Positions 16,696-25,527 of a stretch of DNA of 64,000 bases are shown here, in pieces. A model generated the notes under the pieces. It was given only the letters and a program-made list of their open reading frames with translations. It made no database searches and was not told the origin of the DNA. The translations under genes and the position numbers were made by a program. The stretch comes from Methylococcales bacterium. GTDB lineage: Bacteria; Pseudomonadota; Gammaproteobacteria; Methylococcales; Methylomonadaceae. The DNA lies in NCBI GenBank assembly GCA_028715725.1, contig JAQURG010000008.1:36119-100118 (forward strand), in the 5' to 3' direction. Positions within the stretch are counted from its first letter, which is position 1. Each line of letters opens with the position of its first letter.

Positions 16696-17688
16696 ATGAA
16701 AGCAGTGCAAATGACAGCTATCGGTAAACCCGATGTTTTAAAGCTTCAGGATATAAAAGAACCAGTCATCACAGAAGCTATGCAGATTAAAGTTAAGCTG
16801 GAAGCCGCAGGTGTAAATCCTGTTGATACTAAAATCAGGCGTAATGGGATATTTTATGACAACGCCTTGCCTGCGGTATTAGGTTGTGATGGCGCCGGTA
16901 TCGTTGTTGAAACCGGACCACAGGCAAATCAATTTAAAGTGGGTGATAAAGTCTGGTTTTGCTACGGCGGACTGGGACGCGAACAGGGCAATTATGCTGA
17001 GTATACGGTTATTGATCAGCGCTTGGTCAGTTTAAGCCCTGAGACATTTTTATTTATTGAAGCCGCCGCGTCTCCATTGGTGTCAATTACCGCATGGGGC
17101 GCTTTATTTGATCGCGGCGGATTGCAGGCAGGGCAAACTGTGCTTGTTCATGCCGGGGCAGGGGGAGTAGGTCACGTGGCGATACAAATGGCCAAGCTGA
17201 AAGGTGCCAGGGTTATTACTACAGTGAGCTCCAGCGAAAAAGCAGAATTTGTGAAAAGCCTGGGCGTTGATGAAGCCGTTATTTATACAGAAGAGGGCTT
17301 TGCCGATGCGGTAAATGATCTTACCGGCGGCAAAGGCGCTGACCTGGTTTTCGATACGGTAGGCGCTGCTGTATTCAAGGAAAGTATCGCAGTGACCGCG
17401 CATTTTGGCCGGCTGATAACCTTGCTGGATCCGGGCGAATTAAACCTGAGCGAGGCCAGAATGCGTAATTTATTGATCGGTTTTGAACTGATGTTAACAC
17501 CGATGCTCAGAGATTTACCCGAAGCAAGGCGCCGGCATGTAGATATTTTGAATCAATGCGCACGATGGGCTGATAAAGGACTTTTCAAGCCTCACGTGAG
17601 CCATCAGTTACCGCTGGCGAAAGCGGCTGAAGCGCACAGGTTAATCGAAGCGGGACATACGACTGGAAAAATTGTTTTATCCATTTAA
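16696..17688 (+). CDS. Zinc-independent quinone oxidoreductase family (MDR)
   Basis: This 330-residue medium-chain reductase has a GroES-like N-terminal half (about 1-120) and a Rossmann half with VHAGAGGVGHVAIQMAK as the NADPH site. The AAGVNPVDTKIR segment is typical of quinone oxidoreductases, and the catalytic and structural zinc cysteines of alcohol dehydrogenases are missing. It probably reduces quinones or reactive enones with NADPH in the cytoplasm. An AGGAG site precedes the start by about six bases. It follows nspC by 54 bases on the same strand and could share its transcript. Confidence 0.88.
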   Translation: MKAVQMTAIGKPDVLKLQDIKEPVITEAMQIKVKLEAAGVNPVDTKIRRNGIFYDNALPAVLGCDGAGIVVETGPQANQFKVGDKVWFCYGGLGREQGNYAEYTVIDQRLVSLSPETFLFIEAAASPLVSITAWGALFDRGGLQAGQTVLVHAGAGGVGHVAIQMAKLKGARVITTVSSSEKAEFVKSLGVDEAVIYTEEGFADAVNDLTGGKGADLVFDTVGAAVFKESIAVTAHFGRLITLLDPGELNLSEARMRNLLIGFELMLTPMLRDLPEARRRHVDILNQCARWADKGLFKPHVSHQLPLAKAAEAHRLIEAGHTTGKIVLSI

Positions 17689-17804
17689 GGTAAAAACTCC
17701 GGGACATTATTCATGGGATATTCAGTTTATAGCGGTACAGTCATGCTTGCTGATTCCGGCTGTTCTAATTTATGTATAATAGAAAGATAAGTTATGGATG
17801 ATAA

Positions 17805-20198
17805 TTGAAAAATAATGACACTATAAAAGTTATGGCAGAAAGAACATACAGGCGCGATTTTCGAAATAAAAGAAAAAAACCGGTAAAAAAATCGACTTTT
17901 CATAGGCTTAGAAATCTATTCCTGATTCTGCTGGCTGGCGGTTCGATCATGTTATTCAGTTATCTGGGCTACCTGGATTATAACGTTCGCAAACAATTCG
18001 AAGGTAAGCGCTGGGCTATTCCGGCACGGGTTTATGCCAGTCCTGTCGAGCTTTACGCAGGATATGCCCTTAGCGCCGCAAATTTTGAAGCCTTATTAAA
18101 AATGCTACATTACCGGCAAGATGCAGAATTACCGGTAGAAGGAACCTATTTTAAAAATGGTTCGCAAATCAGTGTAAAAACCCGAAGTTTCGCCTTTTGG
18201 GATCAACAGCAACCAGGCGCACAGATGGAGCTTGAGTTTACTGATGAAGGCATATTATCAATTACCGATTTAACCAATTCTGAAGATATTGCTCTTATCC
18301 GTATGGACCCGGTTCAAATCGGCAGCTTTTACCCCACTATTAAAGAGGACAGGGTGCTAATCAAGCTGGAAGAAGCGCCTGATACCCTGATCAAAGGTTT
18401 GCTTGCTTCAGAAGACAGGGACTTTTACGATCACTATGGCGTTTCGCTACGAGGCATTGCCAGAGCGATGTGGACTAATGTACGTGCAGGCGGTATGGTG
18501 CAGGGCGGCAGTACGATTACCCAGCAGTTGGTTAAAAATTTTTATTTAACCAATAAACGCAGTTTATCGCGCAAACTCAAGGAAGCCTTGATGGCGCTTA
18601 TCCTGGAATTCCGCTACAGTAAAAACGAGATTCTGGAAGCCTATTTGAACGAAATCTACTTGGGTCAAAATGGCGGCAGTTCTGTACACGGCTTTGGCTT
18701 GGCCAGTGAATTCTATTTCGGCAGCACTTTAAAGGATCTCCCCCTGGAACAGGTGGCTTCGCTGGTAGCTTTGGTGCGCGGACCTTCTGAATATGATCCA
18801 AGACGTTATCCTGAGCGCGCCCTGCAACGCCGCAATCTTGTGCTTAACCAGATGGTGATGGAAGGCTACATCACAACAGATCAGGCGGCTGAAGCAATTG
18901 CCAGACCTTTGAGTGTCATTCCGCGTTCGCAGCGCTCATCCAATCGTTATCCCGGTTTTCTTGATCTGATCAAACGTCAATTAAAGCAGGATTATCGGGA
19001 AGAGGATTTGACTTCTCAAGGATTGAGAATTTTTACGACTCTGGATACTCAGGTTCAGGATACTCTGGAAAAAACCGTTGCAGCCAAGCTAAGTCAACTG
19101 GAAAAGCTGCCTCACGCCGATAACCTCGAAGCAGCAGTCATCGTTACACGCAGGGACAGCGGTGAAATTGCCGCATTGACCGGAGGACGTGAAAACCTGC
19201 CGGGCGGTTTTAACCGCGCACTGGATGCCATACGTCCTATAGGCTCTTTAATCAAACCGGTGGTTTACTTGACCGCGCTGGAATATCCCGATAAATACAC
19301 CATTACCACCAGAGTCAGCGATTCTTCAATTGTAGTCAAGGGGCAGAATGGGACAAACTGGATTCCAAAAAATTATGATCATAAAGAGCACGGCAGTGTC
19401 GCTTTGCATACGGCATTGGCGAAGTCTTACAATCTGGCGACCGTCCGTGTCGGTATGGATGTTGGAGTTGCGAAAACCGCCACAACATTAAAAGATATGG
19501 GCGTTACCCGACCGGTCGATCTGTATCCTTCTTTACTGCTGGGCGCTTCATCCTTGTCGCCGATAGAAGTGACCCAGATGTATCAAACCTTAGCCGGGGA
19601 CGGTTTTTCAACGCCGATAAAAGGTATTAGAGCGGTCGTAGATGCTGACGGCAAACGCTTGCAAAGTTATCCTTTTATTGTCAAGCAGGCGGTTGATCCT
19701 GGGGTGACTTATATAGTCAATACTATTTTGCAGGAAGTCATGCACAATGGTACGGGTCATTCCGCCTACTCGTCTTTTCCTCAGGATTACGGTCTGGTCG
19801 GTAAAACAGGCACAACCAATGATGCCAAAGACAGTTGGTTTGCCGGTTATACCGGTGATTATTTATCAGTGGTCTGGATAGGTCGGGATGATAACCAGCC
19901 TATTAAATTAACGGGTGCAACCGGTGCGTTGCAAGTATGGACAGCATTAATGCGTAAAATTTCAACACAACCCGTTAACCTGATTCCGCCTGACAATATT
20001 AAAATGGCCAAGGTTGATTCGGGAAGTGGCTTACTGGCCAATAACAATTGCGGAAATGCCCGGCAATATCCTTATATTGCAGGTTCAGAGCCGACCAGCT
20101 ATTCCTCATGCGGCGAAACGGTTATTGAGCAGGATAAGCCGTGGTTTGAAGATTTTTTCCAGGATGAACCTAATCAAAGTGAGCCTCAACCACAATGA
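17805..20198 (+). CDS. mrcB: Penicillin-binding protein 1B, bifunctional
   Basis: This 797-residue class A PBP polymerises and cross-links peptidoglycan. A basic cytoplasmic tail (1-38) and one membrane span (about 39-62) come first. The UB2H-like region follows, then the GT51 glycosyltransferase with EDRDFYDHYGVS and GGSTITQQLVKN, and the transpeptidase with SLIKP (SxxK), SYN and KTGT. The start is given as TTG at 17805; an ATG at 17832 (MAERTYRR) is a possible alternative. Neither has a good ribosome site. It overlaps or abuts lolA. Confidence 0.93.
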   Translation: MKNNDTIKVMAERTYRRDFRNKRKKPVKKSTFHRLRNLFLILLAGGSIMLFSYLGYLDYNVRKQFEGKRWAIPARVYASPVELYAGYALSAANFEALLKMLHYRQDAELPVEGTYFKNGSQISVKTRSFAFWDQQQPGAQMELEFTDEGILSITDLTNSEDIALIRMDPVQIGSFYPTIKEDRVLIKLEEAPDTLIKGLLASEDRDFYDHYGVSLRGIARAMWTNVRAGGMVQGGSTITQQLVKNFYLTNKRSLSRKLKEALMALILEFRYSKNEILEAYLNEIYLGQNGGSSVHGFGLASEFYFGSTLKDLPLEQVASLVALVRGPSEYDPRRYPERALQRRNLVLNQMVMEGYITTDQAAEAIARPLSVIPRSQRSSNRYPGFLDLIKRQLKQDYREEDLTSQGLRIFTTLDTQVQDTLEKTVAAKLSQLEKLPHADNLEAAVIVTRRDSGEIAALTGGRENLPGGFNRALDAIRPIGSLIKPVVYLTALEYPDKYTITTRVSDSSIVVKGQNGTNWIPKNYDHKEHGSVALHTALAKSYNLATVRVGMDVGVAKTATTLKDMGVTRPVDLYPSLLLGASSLSPIEVTQMYQTLAGDGFSTPIKGIRAVVDADGKRLQSYPFIVKQAVDPGVTYIVNTILQEVMHNGTGHSAYSSFPQDYGLVGKTGTTNDAKDSWFAGYTGDYLSVVWIGRDDNQPIKLTGATGALQVWTALMRKISTQPVNLIPPDNIKMAKVDSGSGLLANNNCGNARQYPYIAGSEPTSYSSCGETVIEQDKPWFEDFFQDEPNQSEPQPQ

Positions 20199-20215
20199 AT
20201 TCTAAAAGAGTAGCT

Positions 20216-20845
20216 ATGAATAAAGTTAATTTTTTCTCTGTGATTTTCCTGACTTTCTTATGCTTTAATAGCGCCGGTTATGCAGCGGATCAGCCTGTCA
20301 AGCAATTGCAGGCATTCTTAAAGGCTTCGAGGTCACTTACGGCAGACTTCAAGCAGGTTTTAATTAATGAAGCCGGCGATCCTTACCAAACCAGTTATGG
20401 TGTTTTTTATTTGCAGCGTCCGGGTAAATTCCGCTGGGATTATTTAAAGCCCTTTCAGCAACAGATAATGTCCAAGTCCGGTAAAGTCTGGTTTTATGAT
20501 ACGGATCTGGAGCAGGTCACTATTAAAAAGCTTGATGAGTCAATAGGTTCAACGCCTGCCTTGCTGTTAAGCGGCGATATTTCATTGGAAAATAATTTCA
20601 TCATGGAAAATCAGGGAGTTGATGGGGACTTGCAATGGATCAAATTATTGCCCAAGAGCCAGGAAAGCAGTTTTAAATATATTTTGATAGGTCTGAATAA
20701 AGGCTTGCTGGCCGGAATGGAGTTAAATGATAATTTTGGCCAATTAACGCGTATTTATTTTTCAAATGTACTGCTCAATCCGCCCATAAAACCTACTATA
20801 TTTGAATTTCAGGCGCCCAAAGGGGTTGACGTTTTTTCTGATTAA
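20216..20845 (+). CDS. lolA: Outer-membrane lipoprotein carrier LolA
   Basis: LolA is the periplasmic chaperone that takes lipoproteins from LolCDE to LolB. A signal peptide (about 1-23, hydrophobic [14 protein letters not shown], cut after YAA) is followed by the conserved [24 protein letters not shown] and a C-terminal beta-barrel. The start at 20216 gives a normal signal peptide and has AAGAG five bases upstream. An ATG at 20195 overlaps the mrcB stop (ATGA) and would add seven residues. It is followed 65 bases later by rarA, a common gammaproteobacterial neighbour. Confidence 0.93.
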   Translation: MNKVNFFSVIFLTFLCFNSAGYAADQPVKQLQAFLKASRSLTADFKQVLINEAGDPYQTSYGVFYLQRPGKFRWDYLKPFQQQIMSKSGKVWFYDTDLEQVTIKKLDESIGSTPALLLSGDISLENNFIMENQGVDGDLQWIKLLPKSQESSFKYILIGLNKGLLAGMELNDNFGQLTRIYFSNVLLNPPIKPTIFEFQAPKGVDVFSD

Positions 20846-20910
20846 TCAGGCTCAAGGCGAGGTCTCAAAAAACTCTTGTTCCGCCTTGCCCTTTAACCTG
20901 CATCTGCCTT

Positions 20911-22224
20911 ATGCCTGATGATTTAACCAAGCCACTGGCTGACAGAATGCGCCCAAAATCGTTAGCCGATTTTGTTGGTCAACAGCATCTTCTCAAGCCC
21001 GGCAAACCTCTCTATGAAGCCATTGCGTCAGGACGCTTGCACTCGATGATTTTCTGGGGGCCGCCGGGCACAGGCAAAACCACGCTGGCGCGGCTTATTG
21101 CACAACATTCCGATGCCGAATTTATGCCGATTTCGGCGGTATTATGCGGCGTTAAGGAAATCAGGGCTGCTGTAGCCGATGCTAAAAAAATCCGGCAGGA
21201 GCAGCACAGGCGCACCATTTTATTCGTCGATGAAGTGCATCGATTCAATAAATCACAGCAGGATGCTTTTTTGCCCCATGTTGAAGACGGCACGGTTTAT
21301 TTTGTGGGGGCGACGACTGAGAATCCGTCTTTTGCTCTAAATAACGCGCTATTGTCACGCGCTCGCGTTTATGTTCTTAACTCATTAACAGCTGAAGATC
21401 TGCTGGTGGTGCTGGATAAAGCATTAACCGATCAAAATACAGGGTTGGGCAGCTTTTCCATTGCAATGGCCGATGATATTAAGCGGCAGTTTGCCGAGGC
21501 GGCTGATGGCGATGCCAGAAGACTGTTAAACCTGCTGGAAATCGCAGTGGAGCTTGCTGCCGCCAGGGACAGCCGGGTTATTGATGAATCCTGCGCACGG
21601 GAAGTGCTTTCCGGCGGGGTTAGACGCTTTGATAATCAGGGCGAAGAATTTTATAACCAGATTTCGGCGTTGCATAAGTCGGTGCGTGGGAGTTCGCCTG
21701 ATGCGTCACTTTATTGGCTGTGCCGCATGATGGATGCCGGCTGCGACTTGTCTTATCTGGCCAGACGCATTGTTCGAATTGCTTCGGAAGATATAGGCAA
21801 TGCCGATCCCAGAGCCTTGCAGATTGCTATTAATGCCTGGGAAGCCCAGGAACGCCTGGGCAGTCCTGAAGGCGAGCTGGCGCTGGCGCAAGCTATCGTT
21901 TATTTAGCCTGCGCACCGAAAAGTAATGCGGTCTATATGGCTTACAATGCCGCCATGAGCGATGCCAAACAAAGCGGCAGCCTGGGTGTGCCGGTGCATT
22001 TACGAAATGCTCCTACCCAATTAATGAAATCGCTGAATTACGGCAAAGAGTACCGTTATGCCCATAATGAGCCGGAAGCTTATGCAGCAGGAGAGAATTA
22101 TTTTCCGGAACAGCTGACAGGAACGCGCTATTACCAGCCTGTAGATCGAGGCCTGGAAATCAAGATCAAGGAAAAGTTAACGCATTTACAGGAGCTGGAT
22201 AAGTATTCCCGAAGGAAGAATTAA
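20911..22224 (+). CDS. rarA: Replication-associated recombination protein A (RarA/MgsA)
   Basis: This AAA+ ATPase of 437 residues is related to clamp loaders and acts at stalled forks. It has [16 protein letters not shown] at the start, Walker [10 protein letters not shown] (about 50-58), Walker [10 protein letters not shown] and sensor ATTENPSF, and the C-terminal tetramerisation domain with the [10 protein letters not shown] segment. Length and order match the family. It follows lolA. Confidence 0.96.
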   Translation: MPDDLTKPLADRMRPKSLADFVGQQHLLKPGKPLYEAIASGRLHSMIFWGPPGTGKTTLARLIAQHSDAEFMPISAVLCGVKEIRAAVADAKKIRQEQHRRTILFVDEVHRFNKSQQDAFLPHVEDGTVYFVGATTENPSFALNNALLSRARVYVLNSLTAEDLLVVLDKALTDQNTGLGSFSIAMADDIKRQFAEAADGDARRLLNLLEIAVELAAARDSRVIDESCAREVLSGGVRRFDNQGEEFYNQISALHKSVRGSSPDASLYWLCRMMDAGCDLSYLARRIVRIASEDIGNADPRALQIAINAWEAQERLGSPEGELALAQAIVYLACAPKSNAVYMAYNAAMSDAKQSGSLGVPVHLRNAPTQLMKSLNYGKEYRYAHNEPEAYAAGENYFPEQLTGTRYYQPVDRGLEIKIKEKLTHLQELDKYSRRKN

Positions 22225-22290
22225 CTCTTGAAGCATCAGGATGAGGCGAGTCCGCGTCCCGTTTGAAATAATGATCGAAAGGCTGGAGTG

Positions 22291-24459
22291 ATGAAGAATA
22301 AAAATAATATCCCTAGAATTTCAGGCTATAAACAACTGAAAAAACTACGGACCGCGTTAGCTATTTCCCAGGGTACGAAGTTATTGTCCACTCTTCAGCA
22401 GGAGGCGGAAGGAACCGTTTCTCACGATCAGACCAAGCGTGTTACTTATCTGACGGGGCTCTTCTCCCGTATCCACCGTGAAATGTATCAGGATTGGAAG
22501 GAACAGCCGACGATCAGCCATCGCCCCGGCACAATGACTGATCCTGATAAGAGAAAAGAATTTCGTGAAACGATAGAGCGTCTGGTTTTGGATGGCGACA
22601 GTAACGGCAATGAAGATACGGCGATTTTTGATAATAACGGTTTTGTTATCAAAACTGAAAATATCGCTGAAAGGCTGGCCAGTTTTTACCAGAAAATGCG
22701 CAGCGTAAGACCTTTTGCCTATGGCAACCGATTAACTCTGGATTTTTTCATAACAATGCTCGGAAAATTGCCGGCAATCAAGAGCGTTTACGAACAGGGC
22801 ATCGATTTCAGGCGAATTGAAGCGGATGACGCAGTGGCCCTGCATAATCCCGGCAGCAGGCTCAGAGAAATCACCCTTGCTTTTGAACACGCGCTTGACC
22901 CAAACCGCAGCAAAAGCTTGCAAAATAAACCTAACGCTTATGGAAAATGGCCGGAAAACAAACGCTTCATATCCGGCATTCCTTTTTTATCGCATAAAAC
23001 AGAAGCCGGCATTGAATGTCTGGTTGCGGTAAATGGCGGCCTGGTGCCGCTGGACAGCATCAAAAACGAACTGTTTATAGCAGGCAAGCATTTGGCCGAT
23101 TATCCGCTCTGCGCTTCGGAAAACATGCTGGGCTATTTGCCTGGCACCGAAGAAGTGCGCCATTCCGGAAACTACGAAATTGACGGCATAAGCATCGGTG
23201 AGGACGGCGCTGCGCCGCTGTTTTGTCTGGATATTAATATGTTGACTGGTTTGCGCTCTCCAGGTCACACGGAGCTTATGGAACTGCTCAAACAATGCGC
23301 AGGCGATAAAGCAGTGATATTTGATCTGGTGAAAAACGACGGGCTTAAAGACAAAATGATAGCAGCAGCAAATGGCGACGCCCGGCTGAAGCGAGCCGTT
23401 GAAATTGCTTTTGAGCGTTTGAGTAAAATTATTAAAAAACTGGATGAAGCGAAAGAACAGCTCTTCGAAGGAAAAATCCCTGATGCGAATCCCAGATTAT
23501 TCATGTCAATGGGCGGGGCGGGATCAGGCAAGACGGCTGTTGAAGAAATTTTACAGGCACACTGCGGCGAGAATTTCGTTATTGCATCATTGGATGAGTT
23601 TCGTAAAAAAAGCAATCTGTACAAAGTACTTACTGCGGCCAGCCATCATAGCGATGATTATGTCTATGTTGAGCCTTTTGCAAACAGGCTGCGTGATTCA
23701 GTTGCCGAGCACGCCAAAAAAAACTATATCAATATTCTTTATGACGGTACCGGCATTCCCTACCAGCCACGTTATTCCAATATAGTCAATCAATTCAGGG
23801 AATACGGTTTTCATACCCAGATAACAGCCGTAGATGCGTTTATTGTTAAACCGGTAGGTCGTGAAAATGAACTGATCAGGTCCAGTGTTATCAGCAGCGT
23901 AAAGGAACGCTTTGAGATTACCGGGCGGGCATTGCCATGGGTCGTCACCGTCGATAAACATATTCGTTCTCCCCGGTCATTCCTGAATGCGCTGGAACAT
24001 CAAGCGCTGGATAAAATTTCACTGTTTGCCAATGACGGCGAAAAAGACAGACACTATCTGGTGGCGGAAAGTTTTTCTTTTTCTGATCAGGAGGTAAGGG
24101 CGTTACAAAAACATCAGCTGGAAGGCACATTGAGGGCGCATATGGAATCCTTAATCAGAGATCGTGATGACTCCATCCTGAGAAATTTAGCCCTGGAAAA
24201 TCCGAATACGCTTGATGCGCTGATAAGCAGAAATCCTGTCTTTGCCGAAAATAATGTGGCTTTTCAGATTTATCACAGCAGCCATGGCAACCGCGTACTG
24301 GCGATTTATAATGCACGTCGTATGGTCGATTTTGTGGAAAAGAGACAATTAAACCCCAATGCTTCCGGTGAGGAAGGCTTATTGCATAAACCCGAATCGC
24401 TTGCCTTTCATGTCGACCCTTATACCAAAGAACCCTGGATGACCCGGCTTCAGGAATAA
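22291..24459 (+). CDS. Zeta-toxin domain protein with Fic-like N-terminal segment
   Basis: This 722-residue protein has a C-terminal zeta-toxin type kinase with P-loop GGAGSGKT (about 408-415, counting one Met less) and the following IASLDEFRKK, where Asp and Arg fit the zeta catalytic site. Zeta toxins phosphorylate UDP-N-acetylglucosamine. Near residue 140 is RPFAYGNRL in a Fic-like context; the Fic motif HPFxxGNGR has lost the catalytic His and the Glu. No epsilon-type antitoxin gene lies beside it, and no signal peptide is seen. The start 22291 (ATG) has AAAGG eight bases upstream; a GTG sits one codon before. It may be an effector or a self-restrained toxin. The kinase call is good; the Fic call is tentative. 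Confidence 0.72.
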   Translation: MKNKNNIPRISGYKQLKKLRTALAISQGTKLLSTLQQEAEGTVSHDQTKRVTYLTGLFSRIHREMYQDWKEQPTISHRPGTMTDPDKRKEFRETIERLVLDGDSNGNEDTAIFDNNGFVIKTENIAERLASFYQKMRSVRPFAYGNRLTLDFFITMLGKLPAIKSVYEQGIDFRRIEADDAVALHNPGSRLREITLAFEHALDPNRSKSLQNKPNAYGKWPENKRFISGIPFLSHKTEAGIECLVAVNGGLVPLDSIKNELFIAGKHLADYPLCASENMLGYLPGTEEVRHSGNYEIDGISIGEDGAAPLFCLDINMLTGLRSPGHTELMELLKQCAGDKAVIFDLVKNDGLKDKMIAAANGDARLKRAVEIAFERLSKIIKKLDEAKEQLFEGKIPDANPRLFMSMGGAGSGKTAVEEILQAHCGENFVIASLDEFRKKSNLYKVLTAASHHSDDYVYVEPFANRLRDSVAEHAKKNYINILYDGTGIPYQPRYSNIVNQFREYGFHTQITAVDAFIVKPVGRENELIRSSVISSVKERFEITGRALPWVVTVDKHIRSPRSFLNALEHQALDKISLFANDGEKDRHYLVAESFSFSDQEVRALQKHQLEGTLRAHMESLIRDRDDSILRNLALENPNTLDALISRNPVFAENNVAFQIYHSSHGNRVLAIYNARRMVDFVEKRQLNPNASGEEGLLHKPESLAFHVDPYTKEPWMTRLQE

Positions 24460-24660
24460 CCTTCTCAGTCTGCCCTGATCGGCATATAGAGCGGCCAAGC
24501 TGTTTGTAATTAATAACTGGAGCCCAAATGTAATAACAAGTCATTGTTGGAATCATGATTTATTTCCGGATTAGCTTGACATATATCCGGTATTTTGTTC
24601 AATATCAATGCGCTATTTAATAGCGAGCCATTTACAACATAACAATAAAGGGGTATGAAT

Positions 24661-25365
24661 ATGGGTATTGTTACAACAAGTGTCGGTTTGGAAATGCTAT
24701 TGAGGTGGGTGCATTTTCTGGCAGGAATAACATGGATAGGCCTGCTCTATTATTTCAACTTTGTACAAACTGAATATTTTAAAGAAGCAGAGGCATCGGC
24801 TAAATCGGATGCTATACAAAAACTGGTGCCTAGAGCTTTAGCGTGGTTTCGCTGGGGAGCGATGTTTACTTTGCTGACTGGGTTTGGAATTTTCGCAATC
24901 AGGGGCGGCGGCATGTCGATTGATATTTATGTCGGCGCCTTATTAGGAACATTGATGTTTTTGAATGTCTGGTTAATTATATGGCCGAGTCAAAAAAGAG
25001 TGATTGCCTCCGCAACACAAGTAGCTCAAGGCGGCGATGCTTTGCCGGAAGCGGCAAGTGCTTTGGCTACAGCGGGATTAGCCTCCAGGACTAACGCTCT
25101 CTTTTCAATTCCGATGTTGTTTTTCATGGGAGCCTCCTCGCATTATCCTCATCCCTTTAATCTGACGGCGCTTATTGTTGCGGTTATTGTGATCCTGGCT
25201 TTGGAATATAACGGTGCCTATCCTGCCATTAAAAATATTAAAGCGCTACAAAAACTGCCGGCAGGCGGGAAATTGGGACCTTGCGCCAGCATCGTCGGCG
25301 TAATTCATAGCGGATTAGGCTTAACAGTTGTCTTGTTCCTGATCCTGGAATTTTTGAAACTGTAA
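24661..25365 (+). CDS. PuuD-like integral membrane protein, no cytochrome domain
   Basis: This membrane protein of about 234 residues resembles the N-terminal half of urate hydroxylase PuuD (Urate_ox_N family). LLRWVHFLAGITWIGLLYYFNFVQ is diagnostic, and about six membrane spans follow with conserved His residues that could hold haem. PuuD proper has a C-terminal cytochrome c domain that is absent here, so urate oxidation is doubtful. The start at 24661 is preferred, since AAGGGG lies seven bases upstream of it and only one base before the earlier ATG at 24655. No purine catabolism genes are nearby. Confidence 0.75.
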   Translation: MGIVTTSVGLEMLLRWVHFLAGITWIGLLYYFNFVQTEYFKEAEASAKSDAIQKLVPRALAWFRWGAMFTLLTGFGIFAIRGGGMSIDIYVGALLGTLMFLNVWLIIWPSQKRVIASATQVAQGGDALPEAASALATAGLASRTNALFSIPMLFFMGASSHYPHPFNLTALIVAVIVILALEYNGAYPAIKNIKALQKLPAGGKLGPCASIVGVIHSGLGLTVVLFLILEFLKL

Positions 25366-25394
25366 TGATTGACTACTTTTAATTTAACGGAAAT

Positions 25395-25423
25395 AACATA
25401 GCCGCCAAAGTGGCGGCTATGTT
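25395..25423 (+). terminator. Strong 12-bp hairpin after the PuuD-like gene
   Basis: AACATAGCCGCC and GGCGGCTATGTT form a perfect 12-bp stem with loop AAAGT, 30 bases past the stop. No T-run follows on either strand, so it is a probable 3' stabiliser or an atypical terminator. Confidence 0.55.
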
Positions 25424-25527
25424 AAAAACAACAATTGATTGTCTTTCAGTATATGGTTGGGAGTAACCTTTTTACAGTATCAAATTGTTACTCTGGAAAT
25501 AAGAAGTTACAAAGCGTCAGATATCGA

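Noticed and set aside
17588..17601. CCTCACGTGAGCC inside the oxidoreductase gene, similar to the core of parS
   Set aside because: Only the central eight bases fit the parS consensus, it lies in a coding region 12 kb from parB, and flanking bases differ.
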